A stretch of 64,000 bases of DNA from UBA868 sp016776875 (GCA_051201585.1 CP179198.1:1922001-1986000); one strand, 5' to 3'. Shown: positions 9,476-19,918, numbered from the stretch's first letter. Numbers and translations are program-made. Notes: a model not told the origin generated them from the letters alone.

Positions 9476-9742
9476 ATGCCGATTGATCGAAAATTACTAG
9501 AAATTCTGTGTTGTCCCGTCACCAAACAATCGCTTGTTGTCATGTCCTCGGACGAACTTTCTGCGATCAATCTGAAAATAGCCGCTGGGGAGATCACTAA
9601 CGCTGGCCAAAAAATTGTCACACAACCCCTTGATGAGGGGTTGATTACTCAAAATCGTTTAAGAATATATCGAGTGGACGACGGTATTCCTGTGATGCTG
9701 GAACCCGAGAGCATTTCTGCCGATCAGTTTGAAGATCTTTAG
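9476..9742 (+). CDS. Trm112-like family small protein
   Basis: Protein of 88 residues beginning MPIDRKLLEILCCPVTKQSL, the typical opening of bacterial Trm112-like (YcaR) proteins, and ending with a YRVDDGIPVML segment, also typical. Only the first Cys pair is present, so a four-Cys zinc site is not. Eukaryotic Trm112 activates methyltransferases; the bacterial role is poorly defined. It stands alone, divergent from the CDF gene and convergent with sat. A TATACT box lies about 40 bases upstream. Confidence 0.88.
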   Translation: MPIDRKLLEILCCPVTKQSLVVMSSDELSAINLKIAAGEITNAGQKIVTQPLDEGLITQNRLRIYRVDDGIPVMLEPESISADQFEDL

Positions 9743-9778
9743 ACGGGTCCCATCATTAACGATAAACAAGCGTGAGAT

Positions 9779-10969
9779 TCACGCACCTTCCGCGGCGTAA
9801 TGCGCCATCAGTATTCGGGCCACTTCCGGACGCGCAAACTCTGGCGGGAGATCCTCTCCTGCCGCCAGCATCTCTCGAACACGAGTCCCTGAAAGCAGAA
9901 CAAAGTCTTCCTTCTGATGATCCGGCGCGTCGCGCATCATCACAACACGATTGAGTTTCTTTGAATAAGCCGTATGGTCTGCACAAAAGATTTTGATCTC
10001 AAGTGCGTCATCGGGAACCGAATTATCAAATATCGTTTGGGCATCAAAAGCGCCATAATAATCTCCGACACCCGCGTGATCCCGACCTACAATTAAATGC
10101 GTGCACCCTGCATTCTGCCGGAACACCGCATGCAGAACAGCTTCCCTTGGTCCCGCATAGAGCATGTCAAATCCATATCCTGTAATCATGACTGAATTGG
10201 ATGGAAAATAAAGTTCAACCATTTTGCGGATCGCCGCATCCCTTATGTCAGCCGGGATATCTCCAGGTTTAAGTTTCCCGAGTAGCATATGGATGAGCAC
10301 GCCATCCGCGCCCACCGCATCACGAGCCATCTTGCATAATTCCTCATGAGCTCTGTGCATTGGGTTTCGAGTCTGAAAAGCGACCACAGTTTCCCATCCC
10401 CTCTCGCTAATCTCCTCACGAATCTGAACTGCCGTTCTGAAAGTTTCAGGAAAATCTGTTTCGAAATAACTGAGATTTAAAACTTCGATCGGGCCTGCAA
10501 TCACCTGATCACCTAAAGATTTAAACGTGGCAACACCGGGGTGCTCTGAATCTGACGTGCCATAAACCTGCAAGGCGATTTGCTCAATTTCCCCAGGAGA
10601 CAACGCCTCGACTGATTCAACCTCCTGAATCGCCATCACAGGCTCACCCGCGATATTGGGATCACGAAGCGCAATACGATCTCCCACGTTAACCGTATGA
10701 TCTGAAGTCGTGATATTTGCAACCGGAACGGGCCAAAAAAGACCATCCGACATTCTCATCTCAGCCGACACGCCGAGGACATCAGCCTTATTCATGAACC
10801 CTTTCAATGGCGTGAAATAACCCGCGCCGAGCATGACGGCATTTGCGGCTGCTGCCGAATTTACAACCAGCTGCGGCAGGGTCTTCGCCTCTTCTAATAA
10901 ATTTTCGCGGCGACCAGAATCAGCGACCATCAAAGGGGTTAGCACTTCTGAGCCATGGGGTTTAATCAT
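9779..10969 (-). CDS. sat: Sulfate adenylyltransferase (ATP sulfurylase), single-subunit type
   Basis: Interconverts ATP plus sulfate and APS plus pyrophosphate. I place the start at ATG 10969 (MIKPHGSEVLTPLM), preceded by AGAG, giving 396 residues; an in-frame ATG 37 codons earlier would add a non-homologous leader. Active-site motifs visible are QTRNPMHRAHEEL (HxxH), GRDHAGVG, and the N-terminal GAGYFTPLKGFMN. This monomeric Sat/Met3 type differs from CysDN and is common in sulfur-oxidising and some heterotrophic gammaproteobacteria. No aprAB, cysC or cysH lies in the window, so direction is undecided. Confidence 0.94.
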   Translation of the reverse strand: MIKPHGSEVLTPLMVADSGRRENLLEEAKTLPQLVVNSAAAANAVMLGAGYFTPLKGFMNKADVLGVSAEMRMSDGLFWPVPVANITTSDHTVNVGDRIALRDPNIAGEPVMAIQEVESVEALSPGEIEQIALQVYGTSDSEHPGVATFKSLGDQVIAGPIEVLNLSYFETDFPETFRTAVQIREEISERGWETVVAFQTRNPMHRAHEELCKMARDAVGADGVLIHMLLGKLKPGDIPADIRDAAIRKMVELYFPSNSVMITGYGFDMLYAGPREAVLHAVFRQNAGCTHLIVGRDHAGVGDYYGAFDAQTIFDNSVPDDALEIKIFCADHTAYSKKLNRVVMMRDAPDHQKEDFVLLSGTRVREMLAAGEDLPPEFARPEVARILMAHYAAEGA

Positions 10970-11140
10970 TAAATTATCTCTAAATTTGTTTACGAGTCTC
11001 GGACAGTCACCGGTTTTTCGGACGAACATTTCAAAAACTTGAAAGTGAAAGTAGCACCTTTCGAATAAGTAGCGAAACAAGTATTTTTAATTACGGCATA
11101 AAACGGAATTCGCATCACGGACAACGCCGGGAGTTACCTC

Positions 11141-12214
11141 TTATTCAGCGTGGTACTGCCGCCTCGATCGCACGCCCGCCGCCAAGGTTTCAAGCAGTTG
11201 AGTAGTCGCGTCCCACCCGATACAAGCATCTGTGATACTTTGCCCGTAGGTTAACGGCTGGCCCTCGACAATATCTTGCCGTCCGCCGATTAAATGGCTT
11301 TCAATCATCACGCCCATCACCCGATCTTCGCCCGCACCGAGCTGTTCACATACCGATTCCACCACGATTGGCTGGCGCTCGGGATCTTTGCCACTATTCG
11401 CGTGACTGCAATCCACCATCAATCGAGCAGAAAGCCCTGCCTTGACCATCAGGGAGCCCGCCTTATCGACCGCCCCGGCATCAAAATTTGGCTCCGTTCC
11501 ACCTCTCAAAATAACATGTCCATCTTCATTCCCTGTCGTCGAGAATATGGCGGATCGACCATCTTTTGTCAGTGACAGAAAGTGATGTGGATGAATTGAG
11601 GCGCCCACGGCGTCCACTGCTATTTTTAAATTACCATCGGTGCCATTTTTAAAACCCACAGGGCAAGATAACCCAGAGGCAATTTCCCGATGAAGCTGAC
11701 TTTCTGTCGTTCGGGCGCCAATCGCGCCCCAGCTCACGAGATCAGCAATGTATTGAGGCGACAATAGATCAAGAAATTCCGTTCCCGCTGCGACACCTAA
11801 CTCCGCGATGTCGGAAAGCAGCTTGCGCGCGATCCGCAATCCACTATTAATATCGAACGAACCATCCAGGTTCGGATCATTGATCAGGCCTTTCCATCCG
11901 ACGGTCGTACGAGGTTTCTCAAAGTAAACCCGCATCAATACAATCAAATCTTCTTTATAGTGCGCGACCAACGGGGCTAAGTGCCGCGCATAGTCGATTG
12001 CTGCACTGGGATCATGGATGGAGCATGGACCCGTCACAACGACCAAACGATCATCTTCTCCCTGCAGCACGCGATGAATGTCAGCACGATGCGATGCCAC
12101 CACTCGTGCGGCCCAATCACTAATTGGAATCTCGGACATGATCGTGGCAGCGTTTGCCACAGCCTGGATGTTTGCGATTCTGAGATCGTCAGTTTTACTC
12201 ATTTGAACAGCCAT
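11141..12214 (-). CDS. 3-deoxy-7-phosphoheptulonate (DAHP) synthase, AroF/G/H type
   Basis: First enzyme of the shikimate pathway, joining PEP and erythrose 4-phosphate. Length 357 residues matches class I-alpha enzymes. Motifs: VVTGPCSIHDPSAAIDYA near residue 60, FEKPRTTVGWKGLINDP near 108, VGFKNGTDGN near 190, the metal-ligand segments DCSHANSGK near 268 and MIESHLIGG. Which of tyrosine, phenylalanine or tryptophan inhibits it cannot be read from sequence. The 238 bases upstream are free of genes. Monocistronic. Confidence 0.95.
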   Translation of the reverse strand: MAVQMSKTDDLRIANIQAVANAATIMSEIPISDWAARVVASHRADIHRVLQGEDDRLVVVTGPCSIHDPSAAIDYARHLAPLVAHYKEDLIVLMRVYFEKPRTTVGWKGLINDPNLDGSFDINSGLRIARKLLSDIAELGVAAGTEFLDLLSPQYIADLVSWGAIGARTTESQLHREIASGLSCPVGFKNGTDGNLKIAVDAVGASIHPHHFLSLTKDGRSAIFSTTGNEDGHVILRGGTEPNFDAGAVDKAGSLMVKAGLSARLMVDCSHANSGKDPERQPIVVESVCEQLGAGEDRVMGVMIESHLIGGRQDIVEGQPLTYGQSITDACIGWDATTQLLETLAAGVRSRRQYHAE

Positions 12215-12452
12215 TTACTTTTGAAAGCGTAAGTGTTGAACCGCATCATCAATTTTATGGGCTCGGAGTATATCACCGCTCCTTCTTTCCAGAGGCCCAT
12301 TTTGCTCTTGGAAAGACAACTGATCGATCTGATTGACATTAAATTTTAGGCATTTAATCAGATTTGTTTTATTTTCATTATTGGTCACACCTTCGCTTAA
12401 CGACAGATACACGTAGTATCATTGTTGAAATCCGTAAACTTGATTTCCGCCT

Positions 12453-13055
12453 ATGTCGCAAAAAACAGATACGAGGCAACAGGCCGAGTGGGAAAAACGC
12501 TACATCGATAAAAAAACGGCGTGGGATCGAGGAGAAGCGAGTCCAGCGCTTGAAAAAACGCTTTCAAAGCTACCTAAACCTCCATCTAAAGTGTTGGTCC
12601 CTGCCTGCGGACGGGGCTATGAGGTTGTTTCTTTCGCAGCGCTTGGGTTCGACGTGACAGGAGTAGATTTTGCACCCAGCGCGGTTCACGATCTTAAGCA
12701 TCGTCTGAGCCATCAGAATCTAGTCGCAACCCTAATCGACACTGATCTGTTTGTATGGGAGCCGAGCGAGTCTTTTGATGTCATTTATGAACAAACCGCG
12801 CTGTGCGCGTTAACCCCTGACTTATGGCCCGAATATGCGAGGAGACTGCATCACTGGATGCGCCCCGGCGGCGTATTGGTTGGCATGTTTATGCAAACGA
12901 ATCGGGACGGCGGTCCGCCCTGGCATGTATCACTGAGCGCTCTTCAAGGCCTATTTCCTGAAGCATTATGGAGTTGGTCAGACAATCTCAATGAAGTCAT
13001 CGAACACCCTAGTGGGCTTCAGGAGCGCTTCATCACCCTAAAACGTCGAGATTGA
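12453..13055 (+). CDS. Thiopurine S-methyltransferase (TPMT) family protein
   Basis: SAM-dependent methyltransferase of 200 residues. The TPMT signature W-x2-RY-x8-WDRGE appears near residues 10-30, followed by the SAM motif VLVPACGRGYEVVSFAALG and DVTGVDFAPSAV. C-terminal YEQTALCAL matches the catalytic-region pattern of the family. Bacterial members methylate thiopurines, selenium or tellurium oxyanions, or other small thiols; the native substrate is unknown here. Unlinked to its neighbours by function. Confidence 0.88.
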   Translation: MSQKTDTRQQAEWEKRYIDKKTAWDRGEASPALEKTLSKLPKPPSKVLVPACGRGYEVVSFAALGFDVTGVDFAPSAVHDLKHRLSHQNLVATLIDTDLFVWEPSESFDVIYEQTALCALTPDLWPEYARRLHHWMRPGGVLVGMFMQTNRDGGPPWHVSLSALQGLFPEALWSWSDNLNEVIEHPSGLQERFITLKRRD

Positions 13056-13147
13056 CTCGAAATCTAAAATTTCTATGTCCAAAATGTTGCAACCTTTGAA
13101 TGGGTTGCCTAGAGTTACGGCTTCAGACATTTAAGAGACCCTTCGCG

Positions 13148-13759
13148 ATGAGATTTCTTTCATCCCTTACTGTTTTATTTGCATTATCCTTGCCGACCAG
13201 CACTGCATTCGCGGCCGGCGATATTGAAGCCGGAAAAGACAGCGCCGCCACCTGCATGGGCTGTCATGGCGCACCGGGCATCAGGAACGCTTATCCCGTA
13301 TTCCGAGTACCCAAACTGGGGGGGCAACAAGAACAATATCTTGTTGTCGCTCTAAAAGCATATCAATCCGGTGAGCGAAGTCATCCCACGATGCAAGCGC
13401 AGGCAAGCTCTCTAACTGACATCGAAATCAATAATATCTCGGCTTACTTTAGTAGCCTTGCCGGATCGGAAACGGTAGAACGAGGTGGAGGAGATGTCGA
13501 AGCAGGCGCTGCCAAAGCGCAAGCCTGCTTTGCTTGTCATGGTCAGGGTGGAAGTAAGCCTATTACGCCGATGTATCCGATACTCGCTGGCCAATATCCT
13601 GACTATCTTGCTCACGCACTGAGCTCGTATAAAAGCGGCACTAGAAACAACGCCATCATGAAAAGTTTTGCGGCGGCACTGAGCGATAAAGACATTGATG
13701 ACATCTCTGCTTACTTCGGGAGCCAAGCGTCACCCCTCTCAACTCCTGTCAACTGGTAG
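13148..13759 (+). CDS. Di-haem cytochrome c4
   Basis: Periplasmic electron carrier with two class I haem domains. The start at 13148 (MRFLSSLTVLFALSL) gives a clean signal peptide ending AFA and a mature protein of about 180 residues; an earlier in-frame ATG at 13100 only adds an unconvincing leader. Haem sites CMGCH and CFACH head two similar halves, each with a downstream Met in the MQAQASSLTDIEINNISAYF and MKSFAAALSDKDIDDISAYF repeats. Cytochrome c4 normally feeds terminal oxidases. A strong stem-loop follows. Confidence 0.93.
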   Translation: MRFLSSLTVLFALSLPTSTAFAAGDIEAGKDSAATCMGCHGAPGIRNAYPVFRVPKLGGQQEQYLVVALKAYQSGERSHPTMQAQASSLTDIEINNISAYFSSLAGSETVERGGGDVEAGAAKAQACFACHGQGGSKPITPMYPILAGQYPDYLAHALSSYKSGTRNNAIMKSFAAALSDKDIDDISAYFGSQASPLSTPVNW

Positions 13760-13768
13760 CAACATAAC

Positions 13769-13797
13769 AAGGAGCGCGATAGATTATCGCGCTCCTT
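13769..13797. terminator. Strong hairpin after cytochrome c4
   Basis: Perfect 13-base inverted repeat, AAGGAGCGCGATA at 13769-13781 and its complement at 13785-13797, with a GAT loop, 10 bases past the cytochrome stop and about 70 bases before glnS. The right arm ends CCTT and is followed by AAAT, so the U tract is short. Best explained as a transcription terminator isolating the cytochrome gene from glnS. Confidence 0.72.
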
Positions 13798-13868
13798 AAA
13801 TGATTGACCTCCCGCACCTGTTGTTACCGACGTGTATCTCAAAAAATTAATCCGACCTGTCATAGCCT

Positions 13869-15548
13869 ATGACTGAAGACGTAGTTACGCCCTCCCATTT
13901 TATTCGCCAACTCATCTCAAAGGATATTGCGGCCGGGCGATATCCAGATGGGATTGCCACACGATTTCCCCCTGAACCGAATGGCTATCTTCATATTGGT
14001 CATGCCAAATCAATCTGCCTTAACTTTGGCGTTGCCCAAGAATTTGGTGGCGTATGTTTTCTCCGCTTTGACGATACCAATCCCGACCGAGAGAGTCCTG
14101 AATTTGTCGAGTCAATCCAGCAGGATGTTCGTTGGCTCGGCTTTGACTGGGAAGACCGTCTGAGACATGCCTCGGATTACTTTCAGCAGCTCTTCGATTT
14201 TGCTGTTGGTCTAATTGAAGGTGGGAATGCCTATGTTTGTGACTTGAGCGCGGATGAAATTCGGACAACCCGGGGGACGCTCACCTCACCCGGGTCCAAC
14301 AGTCCTTTCAGAGATCGAAGTCCTGAGGAGAATCTCGAACTCTTTAATAAAATGCGCGCAGGCGAATACGAAGATGGCAGTCGCGTATTACGCGCGCGGA
14401 TCGATATGGCGTCGCCCAACCTCCACTTAAGAGACCCCACGCTCTATCGCATACGGCGTCAGACTCATCATAATACCGGGGATGCTTGGTGTATTTATCC
14501 CATGTATGACTTCACGCATCCATTGTCAGATGCAATCGAAGGTGTGACCCACTCGCTATGCACTCTCGAGTTTGAAGACAATCGCGCGCTTTACGATTGG
14601 GTTCTTGAGCATGTTTCCCCACCGAGTCGCCCGTACCAAACGGAATTCTCGCGACTCTCTCTTGAATACACGGTGGTCAGCAAGCGTCTGCTGACACTAT
14701 TGGTCTCAAGAGGAGTTGTATCCGGATGGGATGACCCAAGAATGCCAACATTATCTGGAATGCGTCGCCGGGGTTTTCCACCCGAGGCAATTGTTGATTT
14801 TTGCAGTCGCATCGGCGTGACCCGAAATCAGCAACATGTCGAAATAAGCGTGCTTGAGAATTGTGTCCGGGAAGCTTTCAACCCAACCGCACCCAGAGCC
14901 TTTGGCGTTTTGCGTCCTTTGCGGGTCGTGATCGAAAACTATCCCGAAAACGAGGAAGAATTTCTCGAGGCACAAAACCACCCAAACGATCCCTCGTTAG
15001 GGGTCAGAGAAGTTCCTTTTTGCCGTGAGATCTTTATCGAGCAAGATGACTTTATGGAAGATCCTCCAGGGAAGTTTTTCCGGTTGGCTCCGGGTCGGGA
15101 AGTTCGTCTCCGATATGCCTACCTCGTGACCTGTACCTCAATTATTCATGATGAAAATGGCAATGTTTCCGAAGTCCGGTGTACCTATGACCCGGAAACG
15201 AAGGGAGGTAACACGCCCGATGGGCGGAAAGTCAAAGGAACTATTCACTGGGTCTCAGCAAAACATAGCCTCAACGCCCAGGTAAGACTTTACCAACCTC
15301 TTTTTAAAGACCCTAACCCCAAGTTCGGCAGTGATACTGAACTAGAGCAGATACTCAACCCAAACTCGTGCGAAACAATTGACAACTGCAAACTAGAACC
15401 CAGCCTGGGTGATGCGGGAATAGGTAGCCCCATTCAGCTAGAACGGTTGGGATATTTTTGTGTGGATCCGTCAAGCACGAATCGAGAAAGCGTCTTAAAC
15501 CGTACAGTCTCGCTTAGGGACACCTGGGCGCGAGTAAAAGCCAAATAA
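13869..15548 (+). CDS. glnS: Glutaminyl-tRNA synthetase
   Basis: Charges tRNA-Gln directly. At 559 residues it is close to E. coli GlnRS (554). Class I motifs are PPEPNGYLHIGHAKS near residue 33 and VVSKRLLT near 274 as the KMSKS equivalent. The class Ib anticodon-binding beta-barrels occupy the C-terminal third, ending in a VLNRTVSLRDTWARVK segment typical of GlnRS rather than GluRS. It converges with the RND pump gene with only 5 bases between the stops. Confidence 0.97.
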   Translation: MTEDVVTPSHFIRQLISKDIAAGRYPDGIATRFPPEPNGYLHIGHAKSICLNFGVAQEFGGVCFLRFDDTNPDRESPEFVESIQQDVRWLGFDWEDRLRHASDYFQQLFDFAVGLIEGGNAYVCDLSADEIRTTRGTLTSPGSNSPFRDRSPEENLELFNKMRAGEYEDGSRVLRARIDMASPNLHLRDPTLYRIRRQTHHNTGDAWCIYPMYDFTHPLSDAIEGVTHSLCTLEFEDNRALYDWVLEHVSPPSRPYQTEFSRLSLEYTVVSKRLLTLLVSRGVVSGWDDPRMPTLSGMRRRGFPPEAIVDFCSRIGVTRNQQHVEISVLENCVREAFNPTAPRAFGVLRPLRVVIENYPENEEEFLEAQNHPNDPSLGVREVPFCREIFIEQDDFMEDPPGKFFRLAPGREVRLRYAYLVTCTSIIHDENGNVSEVRCTYDPETKGGNTPDGRKVKGTIHWVSAKHSLNAQVRLYQPLFKDPNPKFGSDTELEQILNPNSCETIDNCKLEPSLGDAGIGSPIQLERLGYFCVDPSSTNRESVLNRTVSLRDTWARVKAK

Positions 15549-15553
15549 GCGTC

Positions 15554-18500
15554 CTAGTGATTGGAGGGTATTGCGAGGCGCAAATTTGAGCGCCATCTCA
15601 TTAGATTGGCCTGAAGTACTAAAGCGCAGGGTGTCACGACTAACGTCAACAATGTAGCGAAACTTAGGCCAAAAACAATCGAAGTTGAGAGTTGCGTCCA
15701 CCACTGGGTAGAAGGTGCTCCTTGCGTGACTTCCCGCGTTAGAAAATCAATATTGACACCGAGCATCATGGGTAACAGCCCAAGTACCGTCGTAGCGGTC
15801 GTAAGCATCACCGGACGTAAGCGCTGAACCCCGGTGCGAAGAACAGCTTCAACAGGATCTGAAACAGATTTTCTCAAGCGGTTATAGGTGTCAATAAGCA
15901 CAATGTTGTTATTCACCACAATGCCGGCCAGCGCGATGACCCCGATGCCGTTCATCACAATGCCAAAAGGTGCACCCGTGATCATGAGCCCCAATAAAAC
16001 GCCCACAGTCGACATCACGACCGCAAACAGGATCAAGCCTGCCTGATAAAAACTATTGAATTGGGTAATTAGGATCAACGCCATCAAAAACAGGGCAACC
16101 GAAAACGCTTTCCCCAAAAAGCTTTAGCTTCTGCTTGCTCTTGATCCTCACCCTTAAAGCTGACCTGAATTTTTGGATCAAGTTGCGCACTTTTTTGCCA
16201 ATCCCGCAGCGCTTTAAGCTTGCTGTCAACGAGCACGCCCTCTTCGACATCGGCCTTCACTGTAATCACCCGGAATCCATCTACACGGCGTAGTCGACCG
16301 GTCTTTGGCTTTGCCTCACGCTGTACAAAATTTGAGACCGGTACAGCCCCCAGACTCGTATTTACCCGAACTTGATTGAGACCGGTCACTGTCCGATTCA
16401 CCTCTGGAAACCGCACCCGGATATCAATCTCGTCCTCACTGTCATTAGGTCGATACTTGCCAATCTTATAGCCCGCAGTCGTCATCTGAATCATATTGCC
16501 GATACTGCCAATATCAATTCCAAACTTGGCAGCCTGCACCCGATCGACCTGCAGCGTCCAATCAATCCCAGGCAAGGACCGGGAGTCTTCAATGCTGGTT
16601 AGTCCGGTCATGCTGTCCAACTTCGCTCGCACACTAGCCGCAGCATCCTCGAGAATATCGGGATCATAAGACGCGAGTTGAATCTGAATCGGCTTGCCCA
16701 CCGGGGGGCCGCCTTCCTCTTTGCGCAGATCTAAAATAATACCCGGCAGATCAGCCAATCTTTCTCTCATCAGATCGAATATTTCAGCCACTTTTGGCCG
16801 GAATCGCCAATCTCCAAATTCTAGAGAGACTGAACCGACAATGTCCTCCGCTTCCTCGCTATTCTGATCCGCCCCAACCCGGGTGTAAAAAGTCTGCACC
16901 CCATTAACTTTCAATACGCGAGTCTCGACCTCACGCATGATCGCATTCTGCTCATCTATCGAAAGATTCCCCCTGGCCCGCACCTGAATCTGGGCATTAT
17001 CCGGCTCGATGTCCGGAAAAAATTCGACACCCGGACCCAGACGACCATAAATTATGAACATACCGATTAATAACACGACCGCTGAACCTAAAATTGTTTT
17101 CGGACGATTCACCGACCAACGAAGGATAGACAAATACCCTCCTGTAAAACCTTTTGTTGCGTTGAGATCACCCTGATCCCCTACCTTTATTGTTTCAAGG
17201 GCGCGGTCACTGACTACTGAGCGCCTGCCGATCAATCCACCTAGTATTGGCACAAAAACAAGCGCCATTCCTAACGACGCCACTAAAGTAATCAACACCG
17301 TCATGGGTAGATACTTCATGAATTCGCCCACCACGCCCGGCCAAAACACAAGCGGTAAAAAGGCCGCCAAGGTCGTTGCTGTGGAGGCAATAATAGGCGC
17401 CGCCATTCGTCGGGAGGCTTCCAAATAGGCCTGCCGCTTAGGCAACCCCTCGCTGAGTTTCCGATCGGCGAATTCAGTGACAACAATGGCACCGTCGACC
17501 AGCATCCCCACCGATAAAATGAGACTAAAGAGAACGACAATATTGAGGGAAACACCTACAAGGTAAAGCATTAACAATGCAGCTAAAAAAGAACCAGGGA
17601 TCGCAATTCCAACTAACAGGCCGCTACGAACACCGAGGGCAGCAACAACGACCACCATCACAAGAATTACGGCGCTAAGCACACTATTTTGCAGATCACC
17701 CAACATCGTTTTAATCTGATCGGATCGATCCTGGGTAAAACTTACTTCAACAGAATCACGCAACGTATCGGGCCAATTAGCCTGATGCGTTCTAACCACT
17801 TCGCGAACTTTGGAAATTGTTGCGATTACATTTTCACCTGTTCGTTTTGAAACTTCGAGCGCAACAGCGGTTTTCCCGTTCACACGAGCAAAAGACTCCG
17901 GATCGCGGAAGGTTCGCCTGACATCTGCAATATCGCCAACCGTTACGACCGCGTCGCCATCGACCAATACGGGAAGCCCGGCAATATCCATCACGCTTTC
18001 AAAAAGACCTGGGACCTTAATCGAAAACCGGCCCTGACCTGTATCCTGCACACCCGCCGCAACCAACAAATTCGCACCACTCACTGCAGTCGCTGCGAGC
18101 GCCGGATCAAGGCCGTAGCTTTTCCAACTTCAATGGATCAACGATTGCCTCCACAACTTCATCACGATTTCCAGCGATATTGACTTCTAAGACCTCCCCA
18201 ATCCCCTCGATCGAATCCTTAAGGTCTCGCGCTAAGCGATATAACGCACGATCCGGCACGTCTCCTGAAAGAATGACAACAATCACGGGAAATAAACTGA
18301 AATTGACCTCATGAATCTCAGGGTCATCCGCAGCTGCGGGGAGATTGCCTTTCGCTAAATCGACACCTTCGCGTACATCAGTTAACGCTGCTGCTGCATC
18401 GAATCCTGCGTCAAACTCGAGAAGAACATTTGCGCCACCCTCGTAACCGGTTGACCGTAATTCCTTGACTCCTTCAATGCTTTTGAGCTCCTGCTCGACC

Positions 18501-18697
18501 GGTCTGATTAAAAGTCGCTCGGCATCCTCAGGTGAAATTCCATCAAGATGAAGCGTGACGTAAATGATCGGGATATCAATATCAGGCTCTGATTCCTTCG
18601 GGATATCTTTATAAGCAATCGACCCTGACAACAGAATAAAAATCAAAATGAGGATTACAGTTCTCGAATACCCAAAAGCCGATTGAATCACACTCAT
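15554..18697 (-). CDS. RND-family efflux pump inner-membrane subunit (two frameshifts)
   Basis: AcrB/MexF-type proton-driven pump subunit. The gene is readable in three pieces (18697-18107, 18084-16084, 16117-15554) that together are 3144 bases, exactly 1048 codons, the normal length. The first break is an extra base in the T4 run at 18120-18123 (plus strand); the second is a missing base in the A5 run at 16116-16120. Corrected reading gives PLKLESYGLDPALAATAVSG and KAFLGKAFSVALFL across the breaks. The proton-relay segment LILSVGMLVDGAIVV and the paired six-helix bundles are visible. The adaptor gene lies 4 bases upstream. Opposite-sign indels restoring the frame to full length favour sequence errors over decay. 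Confidence 0.88.
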
Positions 18698-18701
18698 TGT
18701 T

Positions 18702-19793
18702 TTACTCGGGGCTTGCGGGAACCGAGATCACGCGCTGTCCTACCGCTACAAACTCATGTCCCATCGTGATCAAATTAACGACCTCGGGCAAGCCTGAAAG
18801 CCACATGCCATCTGGAGTGTCCGAAATTAATTCGACCGGCAAAAACTGAACCTCATCCTCAGCACCTACAACCTTCACACCAATACGGCCCTGATCATCG
18901 AGCGTCAGAACGGCAGGACTCAGTAGATGAGCTCGCGCAACGCCCAGGTTCAAGTCAATCTTTGCCGTTCTACCGCTCGCAATCGCTAACTCCCGATTCG
19001 GCGCAGTCACTTCAATCTTGAACGTTCGAGTGGCGCTATCGCTGAGCTTCGACACAAATGTGACAATGCCCTCAAGATTTCCGCCTCCCAAAAAAGTTAA
19101 GGATGCCGGCATTCCAACCTTCACGGTTGAAATATCGTACTCCGATACCTGGCCCTGGATTTTTATCTTCGAAAGGTCAATGATTTTGTATACCGAGTGA
19201 CCCACATCCACAAAATCCCCGATTTCCACAAACTTCTCTTCAATAACCCCACCAAAAGGCGCCCGGATCTGGGTGCGCGCAATCTCTAGTTCGGCGGATT
19301 TCAGTGAAGCTCTCGCGGAATCAAGATTAGTCTCCGCGCGCGTTAACTCAGTCTCCGACTGCAGGTTTTTTTTGGATAATTTTAGCGCTGCATCGAATTC
19401 CGACTGACGCAACTTGACGACAGCACGCGCCTCTCGAAGTCTAACGTCACGATCCTCGAGACCAATTGTGGCAAGAAGTTCATTTTTTTTAACACTTGCC
19501 CCGGTCCTGACATTCAGGCCCGCAATTATGCCTTTCGACTGCACGTCCACTTCAACACTTCGGTTCGCAAACGTGACCCCCATTAAACCTAAAACCTGAT
19601 CCACATCTTCTGCCTTGACGAGACGAGTCTGGACGGTCGGAATACTCGCTGCTGGGCGTAGCGAAAGATCGCCTGAATCCGAGCCTGATGACGGGGCGAT
19701 AGACTCTTCCGATTGACTCAAAAACCCTGATCCGATCCAGGCCGAGACACCTAGCAAAAGCACCAGAGCGATCCATACAGACTTGCCCATCAA
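18702..19793 (-). CDS. RND efflux periplasmic adaptor (HlyD/MFP family)
   Basis: Membrane-fusion protein of 363 residues that links the RND pump to an outer-membrane channel. An N-terminal membrane segment (residues 5-22, WIALVLLLGVSAWIG) anchors it. The split lipoyl domain is visible as VDVQSKGIIAGLNVRTGASVKK and TQIRAPFGGVIEEKFVEIGD, flanking a helical hairpin rich in Glu, Arg and Ala. A beta-barrel follows. No TolC-like gene is in the window, so the pump presumably shares one encoded elsewhere. A dyad element lies about 80 bases upstream. Confidence 0.92.
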   Translation of the reverse strand: MMGKSVWIALVLLLGVSAWIGSGFLSQSEESIAPSSGSDSGDLSLRPAASIPTVQTRLVKAEDVDQVLGLMGVTFANRSVEVDVQSKGIIAGLNVRTGASVKKNELLATIGLEDRDVRLREARAVVKLRQSEFDAALKLSKKNLQSETELTRAETNLDSARASLKSAELEIARTQIRAPFGGVIEEKFVEIGDFVDVGHSVYKIIDLSKIKIQGQVSEYDISTVKVGMPASLTFLGGGNLEGIVTFVSKLSDSATRTFKIEVTAPNRELAIASGRTAKIDLNLGVARAHLLSPAVLTLDDQGRIGVKVVGAEDEVQFLPVELISDTPDGMWLSGLPEVVNLITMGHEFVAVGQRVISVPASPE

Positions 19794-19873
19794 AATACTC
19801 CCATTAATTGGTTGTCAATCGACCCCTGAACTGAGGCATCGTCGCAGATTTTCGCGTTCTTACCCAAGGTGGG

Positions 19874-19918
19874 GTGACGTTTAAAGGCGCTACACGTGAA
19901 TTTTTGAGCAAACGTCAC
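19874..19918. promoter_or_regulatory. Long dyad upstream of RND adaptor, possible operator
   Basis: GTGACGTTT at 19874-19882 and its exact complement AAACGTCAC at 19910-19918 flank a 27-base spacer whose centre carries the palindrome CACGTG (19893-19898). The whole 45-base element is almost centred on CACGTG and sits 81-125 bases upstream of the adaptor start. A regulator binding site is inferred; no regulator gene is adjacent. The rest of 19794-20045 shows nothing recognisable. Confidence 0.45.

Noticed and set aside
9769..9783. Small inverted repeat GCGTGA/TCACGC between the Trm112-like gene and sat
   Set aside because: Only 6 bp, overlaps the sat stop and lacks a U tract; not convincing as a terminator.
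12215..12412. Open frame of 65 codons on the minus strand upstream of the DAHP synthase gene
   Set aside because: No Shine-Dalgarno, no recognisable protein pattern; lies in a control region. Treated as chance.
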